NCBI RefSeq assembly: GCF_003013395.1
Contig: NZ_PXZM01000003.1
Location: forward strand, 1 to 64,000
Direction of reading: 5' to 3'
DNA from: Brevibacillus fortis
GTDB taxonomy: Bacteria; Bacillota; Bacilli; Brevibacillales; Brevibacillaceae
Length of the DNA stretch: 64,000 bases
The number at the start of each line of letters is the position of its first letter. Position 1 is the first letter of the stretch. The notes beneath the pieces are model-generated. The model saw only the letters and a program-made list of their open reading frames with translations. It was not told where the DNA came from and made no database searches. Both the position numbers and the translations under genes were made by a program. Below, one piece after another: positions 26,518-34,121 of the stretch.

Positions 26518-27303
26518 TTACCTGCCAAACCTGACTCCTACTGAACCAAGTCCAGCAATCCGTGTGTGAAATACATCGCCAGGCTTAGCTTCAACCGCTG
26601 CCGATAACGCACCGGACAAGATGATTTCTCCTGCTTTGAGTGTAATCCCTAATTCGTACAGCTTGTTCGCTAACCACGCCACACAGGCTGCGGGATTGCC
26701 CAATACGGCGGCACCAACACCTGTATTGACCAGCTCCTGATTTTTATAAAACGCCATTCCTACCAGGGGAAGATCCAGATCTTGCGGTTTCACGGGATGT
26801 CCACCCAGCACATAGAAGCCCGAGGATGCATTGTCCGCAACCGTGTCTTCTAGTTTGATTTGCCAGTTGGCTATACGGCTGTCCACGATTTCCAAAGCAG
26901 GCACTACATATTCCGTTGCCATCAAGACATCATAGATTGTTACGTGTGGTCCTTTCAGATCGCGTTTCAGCAGGAAGGCAATTTCTGCTTCTACCTTTGG
27001 CTGAAGTACATGCTCGAAAGGCAGTTCTCCGTTGTTTTCCACGACCATGTCGTCTAATAGATGTCCATAGTCTGGCTGTTCCACACCAAGCAGTGTCTGC
27101 ATGGCACGAGAGGTCAGGCCGATTTTCTTTCCTGTAATCCTCGCGCCTTCTTTCACTTTTCGCTCAATCGTCTTCAATTGAACGTGGTATGCCTCTATCT
27201 CGCTGATTTGCGGATCCAGTAAAGTGAGTGGCGCTACTCCCACTCCTTCACGACTCGCCGCCGCTAAATGATCGGCGAATCGCGTGATCTTTTCTATGTT
27301 CAC
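26518..27303 (-). CDS. nbaH: 2-oxopent-4-enoate hydratase
   Basis: 261 residues, paralogous to the decarboxylase at 23,759 but with the hydratase pattern: GKKIGLTSRAMQTLLGVEQP, LQPKVEAEIAFLL, TEYVVPALEIVDSRIANW and DTVADNASSGFYVLGG closely follow DmpE/MhpD. It adds water to 2-oxopent-4-enoate to make 4-hydroxy-2-oxovalerate. Start is a GTG with GGGAGGGAG upstream. Hydratase and decarboxylase of this type usually act as a complex, although here their genes are separated by the aldolase and dehydrogenase genes. Confidence 0.9.
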   Translation of the reverse strand: MNIEKITRFADHLAAASREGVGVAPLTLLDPQISEIEAYHVQLKTIERKVKEGARITGKKIGLTSRAMQTLLGVEQPDYGHLLDDMVVENNGELPFEHVLQPKVEAEIAFLLKRDLKGPHVTIYDVLMATEYVVPALEIVDSRIANWQIKLEDTVADNASSGFYVLGGHPVKPQDLDLPLVGMAFYKNQELVNTGVGAAVLGNPAACVAWLANKLYELGITLKAGEIILSGALSAAVEAKPGDVFHTRIAGLGSVGVRFGR

Positions 27304-27335
27304 ACGGCTCCCTCCCTCATTTGCTGTCCTTCTCG

Positions 27336-28802
27336 CTATAATTTCATGGTGACTGTCTTGACCTCGGAGTAGAATTCGAAGCTGTGACGCCCGCCTTCAC
27401 GGCCAATCCCGCTGTCCTTGGCACCACCAAACGGAGTTCGCAAATCACGCACATACCAGCAATTGATCCATAAAAGACCTGACTTCACTCGATCAGCCAC
27501 GCGATGCGCGCGACGCAGGTCGTTGGTCCAAACCACTCCTGCCAAGCCGTAAACCGAATCATTAGCGATCCGAATAGCGTCCTCTTCTGTACGGAATGGA
27601 ATGATCACGATGACTGGACCGAAAATCTCTTCCTGGGCCACCCTCATTTTGTTGTCTACATCATAGAGAACGGTTGGCTCTAGGAAATTGCCGTCACCCA
27701 GCCCGCTGATCCGTTTTCCGCCGTAACCGAGCTTGGCTCCTTCTTCCAGTCCGATCTGGATGTAGTGCTCCACCGTCTCTAAGTGACTGCGGGACACCAG
27801 CGCTCCCATATCTGTCTCTGATTCCAAAGGATTTCCCACCTTGATCCTTTGAACAGCCGCCACAAATTTGTCCAGAAACTGATCATATACGCTTTCTTGC
27901 ACCAACAAACGTGATCCTGCCAGACAAATCTCGCCCTGATTGCGGAATATCGCCTCGATCGACCCTTTTACCGCTTCATCAAGATCGGCATCTTCAAACA
28001 CGATATTGGCTGATTTGCCTCCCAATTCGAGCGATACCGGAATCAGTTGCGAAGCGGCATTCTGCATGACGGTCTTTCCGGTGTTAGATTCTCCCACAAA
28101 AGATATCCGGCGCACATGGGGATGCGTCGTCATCGCCGTCCCGACAGTCACGCCCGGACCAGTGATAATGTTGAGCACGCCAGGAGGCAGACCTGCTTCA
28201 TTGGCAATCTCACCGAGCATCACCGCAGAGAGAGGCGTGTACGAGGCAGGCTTTACAACGACGGTATTTCCCGCCGCTAAAGCCGCCGATGCTTTCCAGG
28301 TCATCTGCATGAAGGGCAAATTCCATGGAATGATCAGACTTGTCACACCTGCCGGAGCATATTTGGCGTAGGACATAAAATGGCGCATTTCATAATGCTC
28401 ATGGACCATGTATTTGGCCATTTCGGCAAAGAATCGCAAATTGGCCGCCGCCCTCGGAATATCGAAGCCCCGGCTTTCTTTGATCGGCTTGCCGACATCG
28501 AGCGTCTCCACCAAAGCGAGTTCGTCCACACGCTCCATCACCAGGTCAGCCATTTTGCAGAGAATCTTGGCGCGATCATCTACGGACATCTCGCTCCAAA
28601 CACCAGACTCAAACGTACGCTGCGCCACGTCGATCGCCCTTTTTACATCCAGCTCACTTGCATTGGCCACAGAGGCCAGCTTGAGATTTGTCGCTGGGTT
28701 GATCGTATCGAAGGTTTCACCGGAAACAGCGTCCACGTAATCTCCGTCTATGAATAGCTTGGCGTCTTTTCGTACCTGGTTTTCCTTGGCAGTCTGACTC
28801 AT
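27336..28802 (-). CDS. nbaE: 2-aminomuconic 6-semialdehyde dehydrogenase
   Basis: 488-residue aldehyde dehydrogenase. Motifs include PWNLPFMQMTWK, the glutamate in LELGGKSANIVF, the catalytic Cys in NQGEICLAGSR and EEIFGPVIVI. General ALDH sequence does not fix the substrate; the assignment rests on position between 2-aminomuconate deaminase and hydratase genes and on similarity to the HMSD/AmnC class. It oxidises 2-aminomuconate semialdehyde to 2-aminomuconate with NAD+. AGGAGG lies 6 nt before the ATG. Confidence 0.9.
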   Translation of the reverse strand: MSQTAKENQVRKDAKLFIDGDYVDAVSGETFDTINPATNLKLASVANASELDVKRAIDVAQRTFESGVWSEMSVDDRAKILCKMADLVMERVDELALVETLDVGKPIKESRGFDIPRAAANLRFFAEMAKYMVHEHYEMRHFMSYAKYAPAGVTSLIIPWNLPFMQMTWKASAALAAGNTVVVKPASYTPLSAVMLGEIANEAGLPPGVLNIITGPGVTVGTAMTTHPHVRRISFVGESNTGKTVMQNAASQLIPVSLELGGKSANIVFEDADLDEAVKGSIEAIFRNQGEICLAGSRLLVQESVYDQFLDKFVAAVQRIKVGNPLESETDMGALVSRSHLETVEHYIQIGLEEGAKLGYGGKRISGLGDGNFLEPTVLYDVDNKMRVAQEEIFGPVIVIIPFRTEEDAIRIANDSVYGLAGVVWTNDLRRAHRVADRVKSGLLWINCWYVRDLRTPFGGAKDSGIGREGGRHSFEFYSEVKTVTMKL

Positions 28803-28812
28803 GGGAATCCTC

Positions 28813-29274
28813 CTAATTCTCGATTTCCAAGATCATCTCTACTTCTACGGCGTTATTTAGTGGGAGCTGGGCCATCCCTACAGCGGACCGCCCATGCCTG
28901 CCTTTTTCGCCGAATAGCTCCACCAACAAATCGGATGCCCCATTCATGACTTTAGGCTGATCTATGAAAGCTGGATCGCTGTTAACGAATCCGAGTATTT
29001 TGACCACTCGTTTGACTCTCCCCAGTTCCCCTAGCTCATGTTTGACAACAGCCAGCAGATTGAGCATACACTGCCTGGCAGCCAGGTAACCTTCCTCTAT
29101 CGTGACATCCTGTCCCAGCTTCCCTCGATATTCGTTTGTCCCTTGGCCTGCCAGAAAGAGGAGATTGCCCACTTGGACACAACCGACATAATTCCCGGCC
29201 GGCTGTCTTGGTTCGGGCAGGTCTAGGCCCATAGCCTGTAGACGTTGTTCCGGCGTTTCAGTCTGATGCTTCAC
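28813..29274 (-). CDS. nbaF: 2-aminomuconate deaminase (RidA family)
   Basis: 153-residue RidA/YjgF-family protein: [12 protein letters not shown] near the N-terminus, [18 protein letters not shown] in the middle and [20 protein letters not shown] at the end, carrying the Arg characteristic of the deaminase branch. In this operon it should hydrolyse 2-aminomuconate to 2-oxo-3-hexenedioate and ammonia. The GTG start overlaps the stop of the preceding decarboxylase gene (GTGA), indicating coupled translation. Confidence 0.9.
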   Translation of the reverse strand: MKHQTETPEQRLQAMGLDLPEPRQPAGNYVGCVQVGNLLFLAGQGTNEYRGKLGQDVTIEEGYLAARQCMLNLLAVVKHELGELGRVKRVVKILGFVNSDPAFIDQPKVMNGASDLLVELFGEKGRHGRSAVGMAQLPLNNAVEVEMILEIEN

Positions 29275-30275
29275 TGTCCGTTCATCTCCTTTAGGTTCAG
29301 GAAGCGAAGCGCGTTTTCACCCAGCAACGCCCGCTTCTGTTCGTCAGTCAGCTCCAATGTATGATCGATGACTTCCCCGGGAGGTGTTTCACGAAGCAGG
29401 AAGGGATAATCCGATCCCATCATGATCCTATCTTCGCCAAAGCGCTTCATCATGTATGGGATGTTCAGTGGATCGTACGTCAAGGAATCAAAGTAGAATT
29501 GTTTCGCGTACACACTAGGCGGTTGATCGGTCAGACGCAGATGCGGCCATACCTTCCAGCCTTGGTCCAGCCTGGGTAGAATATAAGGAAAAGAGCCGCC
29601 GCCATGGGCAAAGCAGATTTTCAGGCGCGGAAACTTCTCGATCACGCCTCCCAAGATAAGACTTGCTGCGGCAAGCGCTGTCTCGCTTGGCATCCCGACG
29701 GTGTACATCAGGTTGTGCCGAGGCATCCGTTCTCTGCCCAGCGTCTCCCATGGATGTACGAAGAGTGGCACATCCCATGTCTGACACATTTCAAAAAAAG
29801 GAAGCAGTCCCGGGTCGTCCAGATTGTTGCCATTTACGTTGGTACCGATTTCGATCCCTTTCAGGCAGAGCTCGTGCATGCAGCGATCCATTTCCCGAAT
29901 GGCTGCCTCGGTGTCTTGCAAGGGAACTGTACCCAATCCGATGAAATGATTCGGATGTTGGTTGACCGTCTCTGCGATAAAATCGTTTTGAATCCGCGCC
30001 ATCACTTCCGCTTCGGCTGCCGGGGCCCAGTAGGAAAACGTGACTGGAATGGGTGACAACACCTGTATATCCACGCCTTCTTGCTGCATGTCATGAATCC
30101 GTTTTTGGGGATCCCACACCTGATCCGTCACTTCGCGAAATACTTTTCCCCCGACCATAATATTTGCCCCGCATGTGCAAGTGCGGTGCAGAACTGGCCA
30201 ACGCTCTCCATGAAAGCGCTCAGCCAGGTTGGGGAGATCCTCTGGAATAATGTGGGTATGGAAGTCTACTCGCAT
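29271..30275 (-). CDS. nbaD: 2-amino-3-carboxymuconate-6-semialdehyde decarboxylase (ACMSD)
   Basis: About 334 residues of the amidohydrolase superfamily. RVDFHTHIIPEDLP supplies the HxH metal ligands, and AHGGGSFPYILPRLD and MGSDYPFLL supply further metal and catalytic residues, as in ACMSD. It removes CO2 from the ring-opened product of 3-hydroxyanthranilate without an external cofactor beyond zinc. ATG at 30275 (or GTG at 30281) overlaps the end of the dioxygenase gene, so translation is coupled. This step commits carbon to catabolism rather than to quinolinate. Confidence 0.92.
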   Translation of the reverse strand: MRVDFHTHIIPEDLPNLAERFHGERWPVLHRTCTCGANIMVGGKVFREVTDQVWDPQKRIHDMQQEGVDIQVLSPIPVTFSYWAPAAEAEVMARIQNDFIAETVNQHPNHFIGLGTVPLQDTEAAIREMDRCMHELCLKGIEIGTNVNGNNLDDPGLLPFFEMCQTWDVPLFVHPWETLGRERMPRHNLMYTVGMPSETALAAASLILGGVIEKFPRLKICFAHGGGSFPYILPRLDQGWKVWPHLRLTDQPPSVYAKQFYFDSLTYDPLNIPYMMKRFGEDRIMMGSDYPFLLRETPPGEVIDHTLELTDEQKRALLGENALRFLNLKEMNGQ

Positions 30276-30802
30276 TTCCACTCACTCGCTTCCGGAGACA
30301 TGACGTGCGCGCATTTTTGGCATGTCCGCAGCTCCAGATTGCTGTTGAATCCTTCGATCGCCTCTTTTACCTGCACCTCTATGTTGGTCAATTGAATCCG
30401 TACACGATGCATTTCGTGGTCGCAGTTTTCGCAGAACCAAGCAAAGTCCTCCAGTTCTCCCTCATCTCTGTTGCGCTCAATCACGAGTCCGATCGTATCC
30501 GCGATCCGGTGTGGGGAATGCGGGACATTCGCAGGAAGAAGGAACATTTCGCCTTCTCTGACCGTAATGATCTCTCGCTTCCCAGCCTGATTCATGATCT
30601 CTACGAAGCAATCACCCTTGAGCTGGTAAAAGACTTCCTCGGATGGATCAATGTGAAAATCGCGCCGCTTATTCGGCCCTCCCACTACCATGACCATTAG
30701 TTCTGCATCTTTCCAAATCACCTTGTTATTCACCGGTGGCTTGAGCTGATCGATGTGATCCTCGATAAACTTCCACAAATGGATAGGTGCCAATCTACTC
30801 AT
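30266..30802 (-). CDS. nbaC: 3-hydroxyanthranilate 3,4-dioxygenase
   Basis: 178-residue cupin. The N-terminal domain has the substrate arginine and iron ligands in NKRRDFHIDPSEEVFYQLKG (His and Glu), with a third histidine in LLPANVPHSPHR. The C-terminus has two CxxC pairs (CENCDHE and RTCQKCAH), forming the second, rubredoxin-like iron site seen in bacterial enzymes of this family. It cleaves 3-hydroxyanthranilate to 2-amino-3-carboxymuconate semialdehyde. It lies directly downstream of a flavin monooxygenase gene, which should supply its substrate. Confidence 0.96.
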   Translation of the reverse strand: MSRLAPIHLWKFIEDHIDQLKPPVNNKVIWKDAELMVMVVGGPNKRRDFHIDPSEEVFYQLKGDCFVEIMNQAGKREIITVREGEMFLLPANVPHSPHRIADTIGLVIERNRDEGELEDFAWFCENCDHEMHRVRIQLTNIEVQVKEAIEGFNSNLELRTCQKCAHVMSPEASEWKCE

Positions 30803-30865
30803 ACTCTATTCCCTCCTTGTTTTTTTAACTCCTAGCGATTATGTGAGATCGTTTCTCCTGCTTGT

Positions 30866-32353
30866 TTAAAGAACTTGCTCCGTCTGCGATGCCGATTTGG
30901 CAGCAAAAACGCTGAGCGCGTCATCCACCATCGTACATGCATGAAACTTCTTGTAATTGTTATAAAAAATCGCCAGTTTGCGCACTGGATCTCCGGTATA
31001 GTACCGCTCGTATTGCAGCAAACGCTGTCCGAAAGCTTCCCCGCACAGGTCCCAAGCGAGCTTAAACAAGCGAACCCGATCTGTACCGGAGACACCCTTC
31101 CGTCCTGCATAAAACTTTTCCATATCCTCCATCAACTCGGGATGCTCCATATCACTGTCAGTCGGGGACATGAGCAATCCCCCTGCTCCAATAATTTGCA
31201 TGACTTCGATCGCCCGCGGGTACAGCTTCGGAAGCAGTCCGCGAATGGTTTCGAGCTGTACGTAACCCGGCATGAGCTCGCCCGACGGCAAGGTCTCATA
31301 TTCTAGCTCAGCTGTCCGCAGGAGCGCTCTGACCGATTCCAGCGATTGCGCTAGCTCCCCGAGATTGTTTTGGACATTCGGATAGATGTCTACCCCGATG
31401 GAGTCTGCCAGCCGCATGGCAACTTCGGTGGCAAATTGGAGCTTCAACAGTCCTCTCACCCCTGTCTGGTGCGCCGGTTGCTGTCCGATGCCTGTCTTTG
31501 GATAAAGCAGGTTGGCCGCTTCTACGTTGTTATACAGGAACAAGCGCTCCCAAGGTATGAGTACGTCATTAAAGACTAGAACAGCATCCATTTCTTCGAA
31601 GCGCGATGCCAAAGGATGGTCATAAACGGAACGAGTTCCATCCTGCATGGGCTCTCTACAAATGATGCGTAGGCCCGGCGTGTTAATCGGAATGGCAAAT
31701 GCCAAGGCGTAACGCTCATCTCCTGGCTTGAACCCCGGGAACGAATAAATGAAGACTTCATCCGTGATCGGCGCCAGCGTTGCCAGCATTTTCGCTCCTT
31801 TGACTATCAGCCCTTCTGGCGTCTCCTCTACTGCCCCCAAATGGGTGTACACATCGTTTTGTTCATGGGAGGACTTGCTGCGGTCATTTTGCGGATTGAT
31901 AATCGCATGTGTTAAAAACAGGTCTTGGTCACGAACATACTTGTAATAATTTTTCACGTTTTCCGCCCACTGCGGATTGTAACTTTCCAAGAAAGACGCA
32001 TTGCTGTATAGCGACGTCAAGACAACATTGAGAAAATCCGGCGTTCTTCCCATCAAGCCAAAAGTGGCTTCCGCATAAGCTTCGTACAAGGCTCGTTTCG
32101 CCTGCAATTCCTCAGGGGTCTTTGCAACGAGAAAGGCGTTGTTCACACGCTCACCGGTCTCCTGACAAATATGGGTAATCTTCTCCTGATACTTCTCGTC
32201 ATGCTGCATGTCATACAGTTTGGCTATTTCATGAATCGGCTGTCGAAAAACAGCTTCCTCACATACGTTTGTCACCTTTCTGCCTTGCAGCCAAATCTCC
32301 GGTTGTCGTGATCTTAAGCCCCGAATGTATTGGTCACCAGTACGGATTCCCAC
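30866..32353 (-). CDS. HpaB-family flavin-dependent monooxygenase, probable anthranilate 3-monooxygenase
   Basis: About 495 residues with the two-part 4-hydroxyphenylacetate 3-hydroxylase fold (HpaB_N, then HpaB). Visible elements include [32 protein letters not shown] and [20 protein letters not shown]. The GTG at 32353 has GGGAGG 7 nt upstream; upstream in-frame codons give an untypical N-terminus and are rejected. The family is the oxygenase half of two-component, reduced-FAD-dependent hydroxylases. Because 3-hydroxyanthranilate dioxygenase is next in the operon, hydroxylation of anthranilate at C3 is the best fit, as reported for Geobacillus. No flavin reductase gene is in the window. 4-Hydroxyphenylacetate hydroxylation is the alternative. 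Confidence 0.85.
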   Translation of the reverse strand: MGIRTGDQYIRGLRSRQPEIWLQGRKVTNVCEEAVFRQPIHEIAKLYDMQHDEKYQEKITHICQETGERVNNAFLVAKTPEELQAKRALYEAYAEATFGLMGRTPDFLNVVLTSLYSNASFLESYNPQWAENVKNYYKYVRDQDLFLTHAIINPQNDRSKSSHEQNDVYTHLGAVEETPEGLIVKGAKMLATLAPITDEVFIYSFPGFKPGDERYALAFAIPINTPGLRIICREPMQDGTRSVYDHPLASRFEEMDAVLVFNDVLIPWERLFLYNNVEAANLLYPKTGIGQQPAHQTGVRGLLKLQFATEVAMRLADSIGVDIYPNVQNNLGELAQSLESVRALLRTAELEYETLPSGELMPGYVQLETIRGLLPKLYPRAIEVMQIIGAGGLLMSPTDSDMEHPELMEDMEKFYAGRKGVSGTDRVRLFKLAWDLCGEAFGQRLLQYERYYTGDPVRKLAIFYNNYKKFHACTMVDDALSVFAAKSASQTEQVL

Positions 32354-32408
32354 CACAATTCCTCCCTGTTGTTTTTTGTTGATTGAGTCGTTTTTGTTCT
32401 TAAACCGC

Positions 32409-32414
32409 ATTATA
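32409..32414 (-). promoter_or_regulatory. -10 box of the 3-hydroxyanthranilate operon
   Basis: A perfect TATAAT on the minus strand lies 56 nt before the proposed GTG start. No good TTGACA occurs 17 nt upstream, only an AT-rich CATTTT. This is the usual picture of an activator-dependent promoter, fitting control by the adjacent Crp/Fnr-type regulators. Confidence 0.5.
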
Positions 32415-32602
32415 GTGTCTGTCTTTTCTGAAAAATGTAACCCACTTAACATCACGGCTGAAAAATAATTCATGGGCAACTGAGGATATGTAAACGAATT
32501 AACATCAATTCTGTTTTTCTTTCGAATGCACGTCATTTTCACGTTGAAACATTGGTAAGGAGCTTTTTATTTTCATATAATCAAGAGTAGTGAGTTCAGA
32601 AA

Positions 32603-32615
32603 ATTAAGACTTAAT
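32603..32615. promoter_or_regulatory. Perfect 13-bp palindrome, candidate operator
   Basis: ATTAAG-A-CTTAAT lies about 55 nt before the first Crp/Fnr-type gene, in the divergent intergenic region. A direct repeat ACGTGAAAATGACGTG (minus strand, about 32,542-32,557) is also present there. Either could be a regulator site; binding is inferred only from position and symmetry. Confidence 0.35.
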
Positions 32616-32670
32616 CTTGGGTGGGTGATTGGAAGAGGCAAGATAATGGATGAGGAAAGGAGCAGTGAGG

Positions 32671-33318
32671 ATGGTATCCCCTTTTGAAACTGATTTGAAA
32701 TGGGAAACCCTTTTAGAATATGGCACTCGTCAATTTGTGAAAGGAAAAACAGCTATTTATAAGCAAGAGACGATGGGAGAAGGTTTTTATTATCTTCATA
32801 AGGGATTAGTCAAGATTGTGACCTCTACCATCAAGGGGAAAGATCGCCTGGTGAACATCGTAGTCCCTGGTCAAATCATGGGTCTTCAGACGATGGATCA
32901 ACAACCGCATTTCACCACGGCTATTGCTGTAAAGAATGCAGTCGTCTACCATTTCTCCTGTTTGCAATTCCTCGAAATGCTGAAGGTACGCCCTGAACTC
33001 TTGTCTCTTTTAACCCAAACAATCAATCAAAAAATGCGGATTCTTCTAACCGCCATCAACATGAAGGCACTGACTTCAGAAGAGCAAATCGCTCGTCTCC
33101 TGCTCAACATATGCGAAGACTATAAAAATCACGAGGTTCCCCTCACTCAACAAGAGCTTGCTGAATGTGCTGGCCTCACCCGTATCACTGTCTACAAGAT
33201 CCTGAAGACATGGAAGGAACATGGCATCATTGAAATCAAAAACCGATCCTTTATCGTCAAACGCCCAGATATGCTGAAGCCTCCACAACTCACGGCACAT
33301 ACTGCTTGCACAGTGTAA
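32671..33318 (+). CDS. Crp/Fnr-family transcriptional regulator 1
   Basis: About 215 residues from the ATG at 32671, chosen because AAAGGAG lies 8 nt upstream. A cyclic-nucleotide-binding-like beta barrel (about 20-125, with GEGFYYLHKGLVKIVTS) is followed by a dimer helix and a winged helix (LTQQELAECAGLTRITVYKI). No CRP-type phosphate-binding cassette and no FNR-type cysteine cluster is visible, so the effector is not cAMP or an obvious iron-sulfur cluster. It is transcribed divergently from the 3-hydroxyanthranilate operon and is the first of two tandem regulators. Confidence 0.88.
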   Translation: MVSPFETDLKWETLLEYGTRQFVKGKTAIYKQETMGEGFYYLHKGLVKIVTSTIKGKDRLVNIVVPGQIMGLQTMDQQPHFTTAIAVKNAVVYHFSCLQFLEMLKVRPELLSLLTQTINQKMRILLTAINMKALTSEEQIARLLLNICEDYKNHEVPLTQQELAECAGLTRITVYKILKTWKEHGIIEIKNRSFIVKRPDMLKPPQLTAHTACTV

Positions 33319-33400
33319 GCATATCGAATTGGCAAGAGTCACTACCTTCCCTTCCATGGAGAAGCGCCGTAACATCCATTAAATGTGAGAGGTGGTCACA

Positions 33401-34021
33401 ATGGCCTGTCTCCGCTATCAGTGGACCCCGTACCTCATATATGGCAAGAAGATCGAAATGGGAAAACACACAACTATCTACCATCAAGGCGATGTAGGAA
33501 CTGGATTTTATTATCTAGACAAAGGGAGCGTAAAGATCACTCTCTTATCTGAGAACGGGCATGAGCGGTCTATCGATTACATTCCCACAGGTGGGTTGTT
33601 CGGGGAGCACGGCGCCTACAACGGCTCATACCTGACATCAGCCTTAACTACTTCTCCTTCCATCATTTACTTTTTCTCCGACGAGGTCTTATCACGCGTT
33701 TGCCAAGACCACCCACAGTCGGCAGTGATCTTCACCAATTCACAAATCTATAAGCTCCGTCTCCTGGCTGAAATCATCGCGTTCACTGACAGTCCAATTG
33801 AGCTACAGATGGCTAATTATCTGCTCAAACTGATAGCTGTGCACGGAAATAATCATATCCCTATCGATCAGACGTCATTTGCACGCTATATTGATACGTC
33901 TCGCATTACGGTGAACAAGACTTTGCAGAAATGGCGACAGCAAGGCTTGATTGAGCTATCTGTGCGTAGTGCCATTCGAGTCGTGGATATAGAAGGATTG
34001 CGTGGGATAGTGAGCTGTTGA
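33401..34021 (+). CDS. Crp/Fnr-family transcriptional regulator 2
   Basis: About 206 residues from the ATG at 33401, preceded by GAGAGGTGG; an upstream GTG overlaps that site. It has the same plan as regulator 1: beta barrel with GTGFYYLDKGSVKITLLS, dimer helix, then winged helix with DTSRITVNKTLQKWRQQGLIEL. The recognition helices of the two proteins are alike (RITVYK versus RITVNK), suggesting related operators. The sequences otherwise differ widely, so this is an old duplication or separate recruitment. No effector-binding residues can be assigned. Confidence 0.88.
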   Translation: MACLRYQWTPYLIYGKKIEMGKHTTIYHQGDVGTGFYYLDKGSVKITLLSENGHERSIDYIPTGGLFGEHGAYNGSYLTSALTTSPSIIYFFSDEVLSRVCQDHPQSAVIFTNSQIYKLRLLAEIIAFTDSPIELQMANYLLKLIAVHGNNHIPIDQTSFARYIDTSRITVNKTLQKWRQQGLIELSVRSAIRVVDIEGLRGIVSC

Positions 34022-34042
34022 AGACACAAATCAAATGTAAAT

Positions 34043-34069
34043 GGGGCGAAACCTAATCAGGCTCGCCCT
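34043..34069. terminator. Weak hairpin between convergent genes
   Basis: GGGCGA and TCGCCC with inner AACCT/AGG pairing form a stem between the second Crp/Fnr gene and the minus-strand GTPase gene. No T-run follows on either strand, so terminator function is only possible. Confidence 0.4.
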
Positions 34070-34121
34070 CTACATTGAAAATAACCTTTGAAAATCTTGA
34101 TACAGCCCTGTTCGGTTCTGC

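Noticed and set aside
32354..32542. N-terminal extension of the HpaB-type monooxygenase
   Set aside because: The extra 63 codons are not typical of the family, and a strong GGGAGG site supports the GTG at 32353.
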